The position numbers and the translations under genes are program-made. The notes under the pieces are model-generated. The model made no database searches and had not been told where the DNA came from. It was given only the letters and a program-made list of their open reading frames with translations. Positions 22,064-33,977 of a stretch of 64,000 bases of DNA are shown one piece after another; position 1 is the first letter of the stretch; each line of letters begins with the position of its first letter. Source of the DNA: Megamerina dolium (Eukaryota > Arthropoda > Insecta > Diptera > Megamerinidae); assembly GCA_963854835.1 (NCBI GenBank), contig OY978529.1:45392821-45456820 (forward strand). The letters are read 5' to 3'.

Positions 22064-22485
22064 TTACAAACTAAATAGCTCAAACGGACCAAGCAGGTCT
22101 GTGGAGATCTCGTCTCTTGATTTTTCCAGGGCTTTGATGACAAAGCAATTTGTATATAGTGGAACCATGCGCAAAAGCAAGACCTGTATATCGAATGAGT
22201 TGTTTGATCCAAAAAGAGATGTGATCAGCACAGTATTCGATAATAAGATCATGATATGTTTATAAGTGACAAAAATAGAAAAAAGTTGTGGTTCAAATTT
22301 TGGACTATAATATCTATAAATTCGGAGAGGACACCATGGATTAGATGGCTGGAGATTACACGTGGAAATGGTGCACAAACCGATGGGTGTTAGCTCTGTT
22401 CTATAAAATGTTGGACGTGGTGGGCTTGGATGAAGTTGTCATTCATGACACATTGGGGCATGTTAAGATGGCCCATCGAAGACGT
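22064..22485 (+). pseudogene. piggyBac-like transposase relic
   Basis: One frame carries ALMTKQFVYSGTMRKSKTCI, then STVFDNKIMICL and VTKIEKSCGSN to about 22290. A shifted frame carries TNRWVLALFYKMLDVVGLDE and VVIHD around 22377-22450. The order (VYxGTMRKNK, then K-rich VTK, then RRWPLALFYNMxDV, then VIH) is that of the C-terminal half of piggyBac-family transposases. The YNxTKGGVD block and the catalytic Asp residues near it are not recognisable. No TTAA-flanked terminal repeats were found. It is frameshifted and dead. Confidence is good because two independent family blocks appear in the right order and spacing. Confidence 0.7.
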
Positions 22486-22489
22486 GCTG

Positions 22490-24010
22490 ATGGGCCATCA
22501 CATGGAGCAGAGTGCTGATTCGTTGCACAAGGTATTCAACAGGCAACGGTGTTCGTCTGTGTAAAGGTTCAATTCAAATTCTAAAATCAATTGTTCAACG
22601 TTTTTTCGCAAATAGCGGCACGCACAGCGATAGATGATCAACCAGTCAGCAGTAGAAAGTAGACAGCATTGTCTATGGCCAGCAGTGTAGCTTGGCTGTT
22701 GCTGGAGATGTAGCTAAATAAGCCTTTCATCTTCCATTCTACGGTAACATACATTTTGTGTCGGATACACTTCTCCTTGTTAAACGGAGGCATGCAAATC
22801 ATGTTCGATTCTGAAGCCATCCATGATAATAAAGAGGCCAAGTCTACCAGTCTCAGTCGCAGGGTCAAACCAAGAGACATAAATAAAGTTAAGAAATTCA
22901 TATCAGTGTCAAAATTATGTCCTTAGTGGCTTCTAATTGGATGAATAGATCAATGATGAATAGATGAAGAGATCAATAGATAGCTGTAATGATTCAGCAT
23001 TCAACTCTTTATAATCATAGCGTACTTCACATCTATTCACATTTAAATAAATTGAATAAAATAAAATATTTAAGTATTGTATCATACATATACCTAAAAG
23101 TATGCAGTATTTTTCTAAAAACTTCAAAATTTTACTATATTTACATAACTCTCTGCTTTAAGTCAATATTCAATAATAATGTCAATATACTTAAATGCTA
23201 TGTATATATATACTACTTAATTTAGTAAATTGAATTATGTTTTTTTAACATTTCTATTTTATTTAATGGTATATTGGACAAAATTGGTAAATAAAAATAT
23301 TATACATATACACCCACATATATACACATGGATATAGTGTGTATGTGAATATCAACTAACCAACCGCTAATGTAATCAGATCAAAAATCAACTGTAATAA
23401 ATAATGGTTAACAACATGTGGTGGTGGTGGTGGTAGTATGGTGAAGTATGATATTCAAAATTAAATTTATTATTGAAATTAAATAATTTTACAATTTTTA
23501 TATATTTAACATGTTATTTACTGCAATTAACTATATAGTTACATTTATATGTATATCATCATTAGTGTGAGCTATTTTTATTTGTTGATGCAATTGTGGC
23601 TGTATTCATAATATTTATATGCCTTTACATGCATGCGTTCATATTTGATTAAATTACAAAACAAATATAAATATGTACGTAAAAATAAATTTCATTTTTA
23701 ATGATGCCCATAATACCACACAGACCGCATATATGTTCATAATTTAAATATATACTTTTCTTTTTTTTTTTTATTAACAATTTGGTCAAATTGCATTGGC
23801 TTGTGATGTCTATTAGCCTTGAAATTCATTAAATTTGATACCATCATCTATTGTATATTTTTATTTGTAATATACTCAAATTTTTGGAGAAACAATTTAA
23901 ATAAGTTTTCAAAGAAAATATTAAGTGGACCTCTTTGATATTCAATGTTTGTCTACTTACTAAGCAATTAGCATATTATATAATTCCCAGAAATATTTAT
24001 TTATTATTGT
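22490..24010. other. AT-rich non-coding DNA
   Basis: 22490-22900 may contain further piggyBac-flanking sequence but has no recognisable motif. The rest is AT-rich with a (GGT)n run at 23418-23434. Confidence 0.45.
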
Positions 24011-24011
24011 A

Positions 24012-24327
24012 TAATTTTTTTTTTTTTGCATTTTGTCAACGGCTTTAGTAAGTAACTTTCTTTAAATAGTCTCCATATTGGTATAGTATTTTCAAAGAAA
24101 TGAATAACGGTATTCGACAGTGATGTAGCCAGAAAAGTGAATGGGACTCTGGTAAATGGTACATAAAATGGATTAACTTTCTTGCAATTGCAAAATATGT
24201 GCCATTTTAGTGAAGAAGATGCAGTTGATGTCCACGGGTTTGCATGGCTCCGTTTGGCTGCCATGCAAAGCTGATTTATGACAAAAGTACTATGGGGAGT
24301 ACCTTTAATTATAATAAATAGCAGCAC
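24012..24327 (-). other. Unrecognised 107-codon ORF ending in a poly(A)-like tract
   Basis: The minus-strand frame starts at 24327. It includes GTPHSTFVINQLCMAAKRSH, SSLKWHIFCNCKKVNPFYVP and VIHFFENTIPIW, and runs into an A-tract (T13 on the plus strand, 24012-24024). Residue composition is not low-complexity. A coding-like minus-strand stretch ending in poly(A) could be a retroposed fragment or a piece of an unknown element. I do not recognise a domain and saw no clear target duplication. Confidence 0.3.
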
Positions 24328-24329
24328 AA

Positions 24330-24745
24330 AATGTTCGATTATGAAAAAAAATATCGATTTTTAAAATCTCTATATTATAATTGTTAATCTATCCCGGTAG
24401 GCCCCTTTGGCCACCCCACTGGTATACATTATTGCACACTTCAAACTAAAAAATTTCAAATGAAATGATTTTATTTATAATTTTTGCTCATCGATTGTTG
24501 GATATACATACAACATAAAAACACTATTGAAGTATACGCATATACATATAAAGTCAAGTTATAGTGCAATCAGAGAAAATATTTCTTTTGAAAAAAAAAA
24601 AAAATGTTTTTAATTCAATCACTGCAGTATGAATATGTAACAGTGCACCATTCACATCAACTGTTAATACTAGATTTTTGTTCAATTTATCCGTAATACG
24701 AAATTCCATTTATGTCTTTCCTTTCTACATGCAGTCGAATTTACA
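24330..24745. other. AT-rich non-coding DNA
   Basis: No recognised element. A short GC-richer patch lies near 24395-24422. Confidence 0.4.
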
Positions 24746-24749
24746 CTCT

Positions 24750-26533
24750 AAAAAATCTCCTTATAGTCGGCTGGGGCCGACCAAACTATACCCTGCATAT
24801 GTAGATTTATATATAAAAAGTTTACTCGAATATCCAAATTTTCTTTTATTTCCACTTTTCGAGAAACAATTTTTGCATATACTACTAATTTACACCCGAA
24901 ATATGGTTGACTTTGACGAAGTAAAAGGATTTTAAGATAATTCCGAGGCTTAGTATGGGAGCTATATAAAAAGTGGGCGTGGCTTACCACTTTCTAGTAA
25001 ATCCAATTAATTTTTCAATGTTAATCCACACCTTAAATTTGGTGTCCTACGTTGAATAGTTTCTAAGTTATGGTGGTTAACATTTTTGTTTAATTTCCTC
25101 AACTTTGTATGGGAGCCCCAATAAGAAGTGGGCGTGGTACGCTGATTTTTTGCCAGATTATTTCCGACTACCATATTAACCTAAGTGTTAATTATGATTG
25201 TTCTAGACAGAAGGATGCAGAAGTTATAGCTGTTTCAATTTAAAATTTGTATGGGGGCTACGATAAACAGTTGGCGTGGTGCGCCCATTTCCTGTGAGTT
25301 TAATTGCTTGTACAATACTAATCCACACCTTAAATCTCGTTGTCCTAGGCTAAATGGTTTGTAAGCTATGGAGCTTACAATTTTAGTTTAATTCCCTCGA
25401 CTTTGTATGGGAGACCCATGAAGGAGTAGTCCTGGCACACTGATTTTCTGCCAGATTATTTCCGAATACGATATTAATTTAAGTGTCAATTATAGTTATT
25501 CTAGACACAAGATTGTAGAAGTTACAGCTGTTTCAATTTAAAAGAAGTACATACACTTTGTATGAGAGCTACGCTAAAAAGTAGGCGTGGCTCAACCACT
25601 TTTGGCGAGGTTATATAGTAGTATAATATAAGTCTATGTGCCAAATATTGTTGTCCCAAGTGGTATATTATGTGAGTTATAGCAAGTTAAAGATTTTGAA
25701 AATTTCGAGGTTAGTCGCTTTGAATGCTTGGTGTGGGCGTGGTTATTGACCAATCATGCCCAATATCAATCCCCTCCGTACCCTTGGATCATAGGTTAAA
25801 AAAAAAAAAAAATAAATATGTGGCACTTAAAGCCCCAAAGGGCTCATTGGCCGAGCTTCTCTTCTATTACTGTTGTGCGTCTTAAATTTTGGACAGTATT
25901 AGAATGGACCTACTTATTTTAGCCGGTTCCGAACGGCAGAACACTTGTGACATCACTTTTTCTGAGCTTTGTCACAGAGTTCTTTTTAGAAGCTTTTTCA
26001 TGGCAAGTTGTTACTGTCGGAAGAATTGCCAATTGCTTGCCGACAGGTGGGTACCATTCGAAAGAAAAATCTTTTCGATATAAAATTTGTTATGCATCAG
26101 CCGGGTATTGAACCACGACCTACAGATCAGAAGGCGAACACACTAACCACTGAACTACGGCACCCACGGATCATAGGTTACTTGTGCCAAATTTCATCGA
26201 AATAGCTCAATATTTACTCAAGTTATCGTGCGAACCAGCCAGGTGACAGACAGACGGACGGACGAACGGACGGACGGACGGACGGACGGACGGACATCGT
26301 TAAATCGAAAATTTAATCGACGCTGATCACGAATATATATCTATGTCTATATCTCCGGAGATTCCTTCACGGACGGACGGACGAACGGACGGACATCGTT
26401 AAATCGAAAATTTAATCGACGCTGATCACGAATATATATCTATGTTTATATCTCCGGAGATTCCTTCAAGTGGACACAAACATCTGACCGAAATGAATAT
26501 ACCATGCATATTGCATTATGCAGGGTATAAAAA
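24750..26533 (-). mobile_element. DINE-1/INE-1-like element, copy 2, interrupted by a SINE
   Basis: The left end AATCTCCTTATAGTCGGCTG continues GGGCCGACC, a complete terminal hairpin (GTCGGC/GCCGAC), then TATACCCTGCATATG. Modules with TTTGTATGGGAGCC and GTGGGCGTGG recur about every 290 bp, and a (GACG)n tetranucleotide tract lies at 26250-26295. The right end reads CTGACCGAAATGAATATACC then GCAGGGTATAAAAAT. A SINE lies at 25799-26167 with a 13-bp duplication. A 99-bp tandem duplication covers 26295-26393 and 26394 on. Without the SINE the element is about 1.4 kb. It is non-coding. Confidence 0.85.
25786..26180 (-). mobile_element. tRNA-derived SINE, copy 7, full length, in DINE-like copy 2
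   Basis: The body is 25799-26167. On the minus strand the head GTGCCGTAGTTCAGTGGTTA is followed by GATCTGTAGGTCGTGGTTCA (box B region). The core is GTCGGCAAGCAATTGGCAAT with TTCCGACAGTAACAACTTGC, and the tail is GTGCCACATATTTATTTTTT. The target duplication GGATCATAGGTTA is at 25786-25798 and 26168-26180. It is one of the best-preserved copies. The plus-strand frames 25889-26083 and 26008-26205 are shadows of it. Confidence 0.95.
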
Positions 26534-26639
26534 TATATCCCATAATTTATAGAGGATAAAAAATACAGTTGGCAACCAATTTTCAAGACGTTCTACATTG
26601 CCAGATTGTCACATGTAACGACAAAGTCTATTATAGCTT

Positions 26640-26690
26640 GTTCTTCTTCGTCTTCTTCTTCTTCTTCTTCGACTTCTTCTTCTTCTTATG
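26640..26690. repeat. (CTT)n/(GAA)n microsatellite, LINE 3' tail
   Basis: Imperfect CTT repeats directly at the 3' end of the minus-strand RTE-like LINE. Confidence 0.85.
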
Positions 26691-27345
26691 TGGCCATAAC
26701 AACCGATGATCGACTTAGTCCGAATATATAATGTGGCACCAGTCTTCTCTGTTCTTCGCTTGCTGGCGCCAACTGGATATTCCAAGCGCCGTCAGGTTAC
26801 CCAACACTTGGTCCTTCCAACGGAGGTTTGGTCTTCTTCTTCTTCTGCGTCCTCCAGCTGGTGTCGAATTAAATACCCTCTTCGCTGGAGCGTCTTCTTC
26901 CATTCGCTCGACATGAGCCAGCCGCTCAATTTTGACTCGTCTGAATATGTCTATGTCAGCGTACAGCTCATACCTTATTCGATAACCGCCATCAACGCAA
27001 ATAGGTCCGAAGATCCTGCGCAGAATTTTTCTCTCGAAAACTCCAAGCATCCTCTCATCCGTGGTGGAAATTCTCCAGGCTTCTGTGTCATATGTTAGGA
27101 CAGGAATAATGAGGGACTTGTAGAGTGTGATTTTCGATCTTCGAGAGAGGGCTCGACTACTCAATTGCTTAATCAGCCCAAAGTAGCACCTGTAAGCATA
27201 ATTTCCTCCATAATAAGGTTGAAGAAGTCACACGATAACGAATCACCCACACGGAGTGGAGAGGTCCTTCCCAATTTTCACTACACAACGAGAGTTAAGC
27301 AGTGTCATTCTGCAAAGTCGAAAGAGTTGTGCAGGTATCCCAGTT
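26640..27345 (-). pseudogene. RTE-like LINE 3' end with internal deletion and (GAA)n tail
   Basis: The minus-strand frame 26715-27164 carries the RT C-terminal domain: SRRSKITLYKSLIIPVLTYD, FERKILRRIFGPICVDGGYR, MEEDAPAKRVFNSTPAGGRR, RPNLRWKDQVLGNLTALGIS, and a terminal W-rich block. Upstream, 27186-27345 encodes RLCRMTLLNSRCVVKIGKDL, which belongs before the YADD active site. The region between, including YADD, is deleted near 27180. The same motifs and order occur in the relic at 9660-11395 (RLCRMTLHNSSCAVKIGKDL). The 3' end runs through GGTTGTTATGGCCACATAAG into a (GAA)n tract at 26640-26690. That short-tandem-repeat tail is typical of RTE elements. The copy is dead. Confidence 0.85.
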
Positions 27346-27349
27346 ATAG

Positions 27350-29050
27350 CTCTTTTCATATTACATATAAGTTGATGTTTCAATTCTTTTTCAATTTCAA
27401 TTCAATTGAAATTCTTTTCACTGTACATATATCTTCTTCATGTCATTGTGCGTATATCCTTTTTTTTTTTTTGCTATTTTCACATCTCTTTAGCGTTTCC
27501 TTTATTGTTATCTTCTTCTTTTTTTTTGTATTTTGTACAATTCAATTTTAAAAATTACTATAGATACATAATACAACTTGTCTTATGATTCAAAGTTTCC
27601 CTTTTTGATATATACATAGGATTTTGTTTGTTTTTGTTTTTTATTTGTTTATTTGTTTTTTTGTTTTTGTCTTTAGCACTCAAATTACTTTCATCTTTGT
27701 AAGATAAAGAATAGTCCTTGTCGTTGATGTTGTTGATGTTGTCATGGATTTACTGGTGGAGAAACATAAACAAAAAAACATTGCATTCTTATGTTGAAGC
27801 AACCACATGATACGACTACTCAATGTTCTATTCGAATGAGAAATTATGTTATGGCATTTTGTATACAATACGATAGCAAATGACATTTATTGGATTGCAA
27901 TTTTGTATATGAGAATTAAAAGTTCTAGTCATACGTTTGCTAATGTTTTGTATTTTTTTGCTTATTGTATGTATTATCCTGACATCTTTATCCTGAACCA
28001 GGATGTGCATTTGTTAGCTGTTTTGTTGACACAGGAAATTTATCGGAATGTAAAATGTGAATAGATGGTCATAGAAAATGGAATCATTTTTTGTCTCATC
28101 ATCTATTTGGGCTTAAATGTTTTTAATTAAAATTTATATTTTTATTGGATTAAGAATTAATGTTAGCAAATGATTGCTTTGTTCTTATTACATTATCATA
28201 TCGTATTAAATTGGAGTCTCATGCTTCACTATGTATTAAGTAGGTACTCCATCGAAAATGAATCATAAGAGTATTGATAGATTCCCATTATTTCTAGGTG
28301 TGTACCTTCTATTGATTCTGTTGGTCTTTTCTATGCCATATTTCATCTTCCTGTTATCACTTCTATAATAAATGATTAGACTTCTTTGTTTAGTATCGAG
28401 AAATCAGAAAAAAAATACATTTTTTCATGGTTTGGCATAGTGCCTAAAATTTTACTTCATTCAATTTAGTTTATCATACTTTTCTCTTATTGCTTTGATA
28501 ACTGACCTCCTTGGAAAAAAATATCACATGGCGTCCATTACTATTGTATGGTTCTCTATACTCCCTGTATGCTAGAAACGATGACTTTAGGATACACATA
28601 TTTATGTGAATTTAGAAATGTATACCTATAAATGTTTCCAATTATGATATTGAGTTTCTCGATTTATGACCCCCATTTTCGTTTTATGCAACGGGTTTTA
28701 TGGGTTTTTTATGGGTTTTCAATATGCTTTGTTAAAAATAATATTCTTATAAGGGCATTCCCCTTAATTATATATATTTTTTCCGATTTTAATTAAACAT
28801 TGTAATTAAATCGTTTTAGATTAATGATGCCATTTTGCGGAAGTTACTTGAACATTAATCGAGATATTACTGTACTTACAAGATCAATGCTCTTTAATTT
28901 ATGCAAAAAGTACCAAACACAGAAGTGTTTGCATCATTAAAAAATTGTAAACTGGTAAATAATAGCTATTGCTATTAAATTTAATCTTTTTATTACTTAT
29001 ATTTTTCTCTTTCAGCAGTAAAAAAAAAAAAAATATCAAATATGCAGTTA
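27350..29050. other. AT-rich non-coding DNA with poly(T) tracts
   Basis: Many T-rich runs (27460-27475, 27520-27530, 27625-27670). No recognisable gene. Open frames are F- or S-rich low-complexity. Confidence 0.5.
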
Positions 29051-30600
29051 TCACTAAAGGTTCTGAAACCATTTAATGGAGCTTCTCTTTCGGTGTTATT
29101 GTGTTTCTCAAATTTGGTCAGTTTTGGAATGAATGTAATTATGTAAGTTGATTAGAAGAATTTTGCAATCGGAACTCTTCTGAGCTATGTCACTCTAGTG
29201 GTAGATGCCATAATCGTGTATTTTGAAGAGTCTGAACTCGCACTTATTGATAGCTAATTTAACGTCTTATTCTAGTTTTAAAAAATTTACACAAAAGGGC
29301 AATGGGTATAGGCCTACCTACCGAAAAGCCATAGTTATAGCGCTTAGTCCAAAGATTCAGTTGAAAAACAACAGAATAAATATGTCCGCTTAGCGGAGTA
29401 AACTCCAGCTTCTCCTATTCGAAAGAGCCCCACTCTGCAGAGCTTCCATTACAGGAGAACACCTAACATATATGTAAATTGGAAGTTCTGTCAGACTGGA
29501 TTTCGTTTTGATCAAATAATAAATCATTCTGTCTGCAGTTTGGGAGTTGTCTTCTTAGAAGGACTGAATTATTTATGCTAATCTGGGCCGAGCAGCCTTC
29601 GGATGACTAGCCAATATACTATACAATTTGTGCCAATTAAGAAAAAATGTTTGCAATATATTCAATTCGTTAAGAAATTTATATTCCTTCAGGACTTCGT
29701 GATTTGAATTACTTTTCTCAAAGCCTTTTATTAAGTAAGGAGACTGGGAGCACAATTGGTGCCTTCCAGACATTTTTTATTGCTTGATGAGAATAATTAC
29801 AGAAGAGCCGCTTTAGCTCTATGAAGATTGACCGAATGGGCTACGGCAAAAACAGCAAGCTGATACTCAGTTCATAGATCAGTATTGTTGCAAGGTTAAT
29901 CGGTGGAATGGTTCGAAAGGGAAAGTCATATGCATTTCAAGTGAAACATTAACTATGGAACACCCAAGCAGGTTGGTATTTCTGTGAGCAGCGCTCAAGT
30001 GAGTGTGAAAGCGATCGTTGAACTACAAATCCGATATCATTCCCGTCCTTGTTAAGAGCCCTTTTTTTGGCATATAGGGCGGCAAAAGAGCTACAGTATG
30101 TGCTAATTCGTTCATAGTGACATAGTGACATATGAAACGGAGAGAGTTCTTTGATTTCTCTAGAAATTTCAAGTCACTTTCCTTCAAGACATGAGTGGAG
30201 CGCTTACCTTTCATAAACATTCATAACTTCAATCTCTATATGAATTGATCCAGGATGATGACGCTGGATTGATGCATTTAATCCAAAAAACAAAGTCGCC
30301 GTTCCTCTTGATGATTTGTTGATTGCTTTCCAAGCAATTGCTACTTGTGCAAAAAATATACCAGACAAAGTCCTAACGAGAGACCTGCTCACCTTTTGAG
30401 GACGGGATAAGATATTTTTGGAACTGTGATTGGAATAACAACCCTGCCCTTGGACGTGATACAAATTTTATCTGACCAATATTTCACAAACCTGATTTAA
30501 GGAATTTCACACGGTACTTATCAGATCATCACATCGTCGGAGAATATCTTCGTAAAATGGGTTAATGTAATGAGAGCAATTTCTCAAATAATCTTTGCTA
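29051..30600. other. Mixed-composition DNA with several short ORFs, unrecognised
   Basis: This stretch is less AT-rich than its flanks. It has short minus-strand frames at 29573-29773, 29949-30131, 30023-30220 and 30204-30464 (e.g. SLVRTLSGIFFAQVAIAWKA). None contains a motif I know, and the frames do not join into one protein. A decayed, unfamiliar mobile element is possible. A faint SINE-like resemblance at 29080-29210 is too weak to call. Confidence 0.3.
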
Positions 30601-32285
30601 TAGTCCAGTATTAGTTCACACTGAAAGGAAAATACCCAGCATTTCCTTCCTTACTATATATTCCTTATTAAAAAGATTTTAATATTACATTTACAAATAT
30701 TTTGCATGATGGGGTAATGCAAAACTCTTAGTGTACATACACAGTTCCATACTTAGGCAATTTGTAATTTCGGTAATGGTAATAGCACTCACATTTCAAA
30801 ATTATTTCGCCATCATATATATCACTCATCATTGCACATCGCATCATTAACGTCATCATAACTACAATTATCATCAAGGCTTTTACTTAACTAGTTGATA
30901 GTTGATATTAAATTGTTACTATACGACATGTAACGGAGCATGATGTACAAATCTACTTATATACATAGTATATATATGTATGCTTATATACTACATATAT
31001 ACCCTATAGTACAATGGGCACCGTAGAGCAAGGGTAGCTGCACTAGTTCATTTGGAGTCAGTGATTGTTTTTGTTACGACAAGATTATTAATAATATTCG
31101 AAATTAAAAAAAAAAACAGACAAGACTTACTGATAGGGTGATCACGGCACACTGTCTCATTGGCATACACACAGTGAAAATGGGTCTCGACACTCTGATA
31201 TATGTAGACTATCACTTAATTGCTGTGTACTTGTCCCTGACCTAACCCCATTGTTAGATATAGCAAATACTTTGAATCAAATGTTGTTACCAGTTTGTTT
31301 TCAAATATATATATGACTATATTTTCCACATTAAACAATCAACTTGTAGCTTACACTATAGCTAATTAACTAATTATGCGGGAAATATACTATCGTCTTG
31401 ATTACAGGGTATACATATACTATATGTAGAGTATATACACGCACAAAAACTGTTCCAACATAAATGTTCAAAATGTTCAAGAAGATGCTTATTATTATAG
31501 AACTAATAATTAAACTAAAATACCAATGTGAATAATAACGAATACTCCTGCTACCTGCACATACCATACACTGTACGTACACATTCAAAAATACATATGA
31601 AATAGTTTTTGCTTTTACGAGTAGTAATACATAGTACATAATACATATACTCGTGCGTTTTTACTGTGCACGCATATCTCTCATCTAACAACATACATTC
31701 GTACAATTTGACAACAGCTGACTGACATAAATCCTTTTCGCAACTAATTAATGTTAATTTTCAGCTTCATTTCAAGCTGCTTCGCAACACATTAATAAAA
31801 CTAACACATGCATACCCATTCAAGTGCGTGTATGTGTGTGTATGAGAATATACATACTTACTATATACGATTTTGTATGTAGTACATCCATGCAAATGAA
31901 TCATACTACATGGAAGCTTACATAAAGCAAAATATACTAGTAGAAATGTACACACACACATACGAGTATGGATTGTATTGTATTTAATAGGAATATACAA
32001 GTAATGACAAACTGAATGAGAATATGGTAATATAAAAATTACGAACACGAATAATTTCTTTCATTCTAATTTTATACATTAGTTTGAAAAATATGAAACT
32101 TTAGAATTGTATGGTAATATGCATAACATTTAATAGCAATTCCAACGTCGTAGGTGATTCCAACTATTTCCGCATTATGAGGTATTTTTTTGCTCCCCCT
32201 CTCTAAATTTTTTCTTTGTATTACGCCTTTCATTCAAACACCATGGTAGAATGCAGAAACAATATTATCACATTTTAGTGATGCG
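30601..32285. other. AT-rich non-coding DNA
   Basis: No recognisable element. TATACATA-type short repeats and a short TG patch near 31826-31842. Confidence 0.5.
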
Positions 32286-33589
32286 TACTAGGGCGGATTG
32301 ATAATGAAGCTACCTAGGTAGGAAAAACACATTTTATTTTTTTCAAAAACCACTTATTTCTCAACATAGTCTCCTTTTTCTTCGACACACTTAGTAACAC
32401 GATATTCCAACTTTTTTATACCATCTGAATAATACGATTTCCGGAACCCCTCAAAATACGCCTTAGTTTCGGTAATCACTTCTTCGTTTGAGCTGAATCT
32501 TTTTCCTGCGAGCCATTTTTTCAAGTTTTGAAACAGGAAAAGTCACGAGGAGCTAAATCTGGACTATAAGGTGGATGATCAACCAATTCGAAGTGTATTT
32601 CACGTAATTTTAGTATCCTATCTAATGCTGTGTGAACCGGCGCGTTGTCTTGAAGAAAGAGCACTTTTTTCTTCTTTAAATGTGGTCGTTTTTTCTTGAT
32701 TGCATCATTCAATTGATCCAATAATGGACGATAATACTTTCCTGTGACTGTGGATCCTTTTTCAAGATAATCGATAAGCAATATTCCGACTGCATCCCAA
32801 AATATAGAGGCCATAACCTTGCAGCCGATTTCACTCCCTTCGCCTTCTTCGGAGCACTTCCACCAGCTTCCACCCATTGTTTCGATTGATTTTTGGTTTC
32901 AGGTGTGTAGTTGTGGACCAACGTTTCATCAACATTTATTAATCGGCGCCAAAAATCAACAGGATTATGCTTTATCATGTCCAAACACCGCTATGAAGTG
33001 GTCTCTCGAACTCTCTCTGTCGTTTTTGTTCGACACTGAGCAAACGCGGCACCCATCTTGCCGATAGCTTTTTCATATGCAAATGTTCATGCAAAATGTT
33101 GAACACACGTTCATATGAGATGTTTACCATTTAAACAATCTCACACAACTTGACTCGGCGATCATTCATAACGATATCGAGGATTTTCTTGATATTTTCT
33201 TCAGTAACCACCTCTTTTGGCTTCCTGTTGATGGTATTGTTGCAGTGCTTGTTCGGCCGCGTTTAAATTCGACAATTCAATATTTTACCATGTAATCTGA
33301 CGGAGCACCCTCACCGTAATGTTTATCGAGCTTTTCTTTTGTCTCTTTTGCCGTTTTCCCTTTAAAATAATAGTGTTTAATCACTGCACGAAATTCGATT
33401 TTTTCCATTTTTCAAGAAACTCAAAAGTTGGTTTCTTCAAACGACTACAACAAATAAACTAATCCATGAATTTTGGTGAAATTTTAACAGCTGACGTTTG
33501 ACAGATGGCAATTTCAAAAACAAAAAAGTTTTTGTGTTTGTGCTGCCCTTTTCGTACTTAGGTAGCTTCTTTATCAATCCGCCCTCGTA
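32286..33589 (-). mobile_element. Mariner element, complete structure with TIRs and TA duplication
   Basis: The left end after TA (32286-32287) is CTAGGGCGGATTGATAATGA. The right end, read inverted before TA (33588-33589), is CGAGGGCGGATTGATAAAGA. The terminal inverted repeats extend with mismatches through GAAGCTACCTAGGTA. The length of about 1.3 kb is normal for mariner. It encloses the transposase pseudogene on the minus strand. Confidence 0.95.
32330..33408 (-). pseudogene. Mariner transposase (D,D34D type), frameshifted
   Basis: The minus-strand start at 33408 reads MEKIEFRAVIKHYYFKGKTA, the usual mariner N-terminus. The frame 32709-32984 contains the first catalytic region VDETLVHNYTPE and SKQWVEAGGSAPKKAK. 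The frame 32521-32877 contains LFLQDNAPVHTA and PPYSPDLAPRDF. The Asp of QDN and the Asp of RDF are separated by exactly 34 residues, the mariner D34D signature. In the last block the usual SDF is RDF, with the Asp kept. Further C-terminal sequence (FEGFRKSYYSDGIKKLEYRV) follows in another frame, ending in GDYVEK. An early stop after about 43 codons and at least two frameshifts kill the gene. All three catalytic acids survive. Confidence 0.92.
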
Positions 33590-33977
33590 TTACCATCTAT
33601 AAAAATAAATATTTAATTATTTTTGTAGATTTTAACTTTTTTATATATTTTTATTTATTTTTTAAAAATTTTTTATTTTATAAAAATCATTTTTAATTAT
33701 TTTTATGCAAATGTGAATGCAAATGATTCATATGACCCTCGTATTTAGCTACTACAAGGTGATTTTTTAGCAATTTTCTTTTTGGCAACACTGTTTTTGG
33801 CAGCTCAGCTGTTTTCGTGTAACATGTTACTGTCAAACATGTTCAGTTTGGTCTTTAATTTAACTAAGAATCGACTTACAAACGAACAACACTTGTAGAT
33901 TAATGAATTTTATTATCACAATTCATGCTCGGTAAAGAAAGTGCATCGTGAACTTCGGAATCTTGTGTCTAAATTTT

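Noticed and set aside
29080..29210. Faint antisense SINE resemblance (GAGCTTCTCTTT, CTGAGCTATGTCAC)
   Set aside because: Too diverged, and no head or target duplication.
29573..30464. Cluster of short minus-strand ORFs as one broken gene
   Set aside because: Frames do not connect into a recognisable protein and no family motif is visible; kept only as an unrecognised region.
31018..31075. SINE-like head (GGGCACCGTAGAGCAAGGGTAG)
   Set aside because: Box A is broken, and no box B, core or tail follows.
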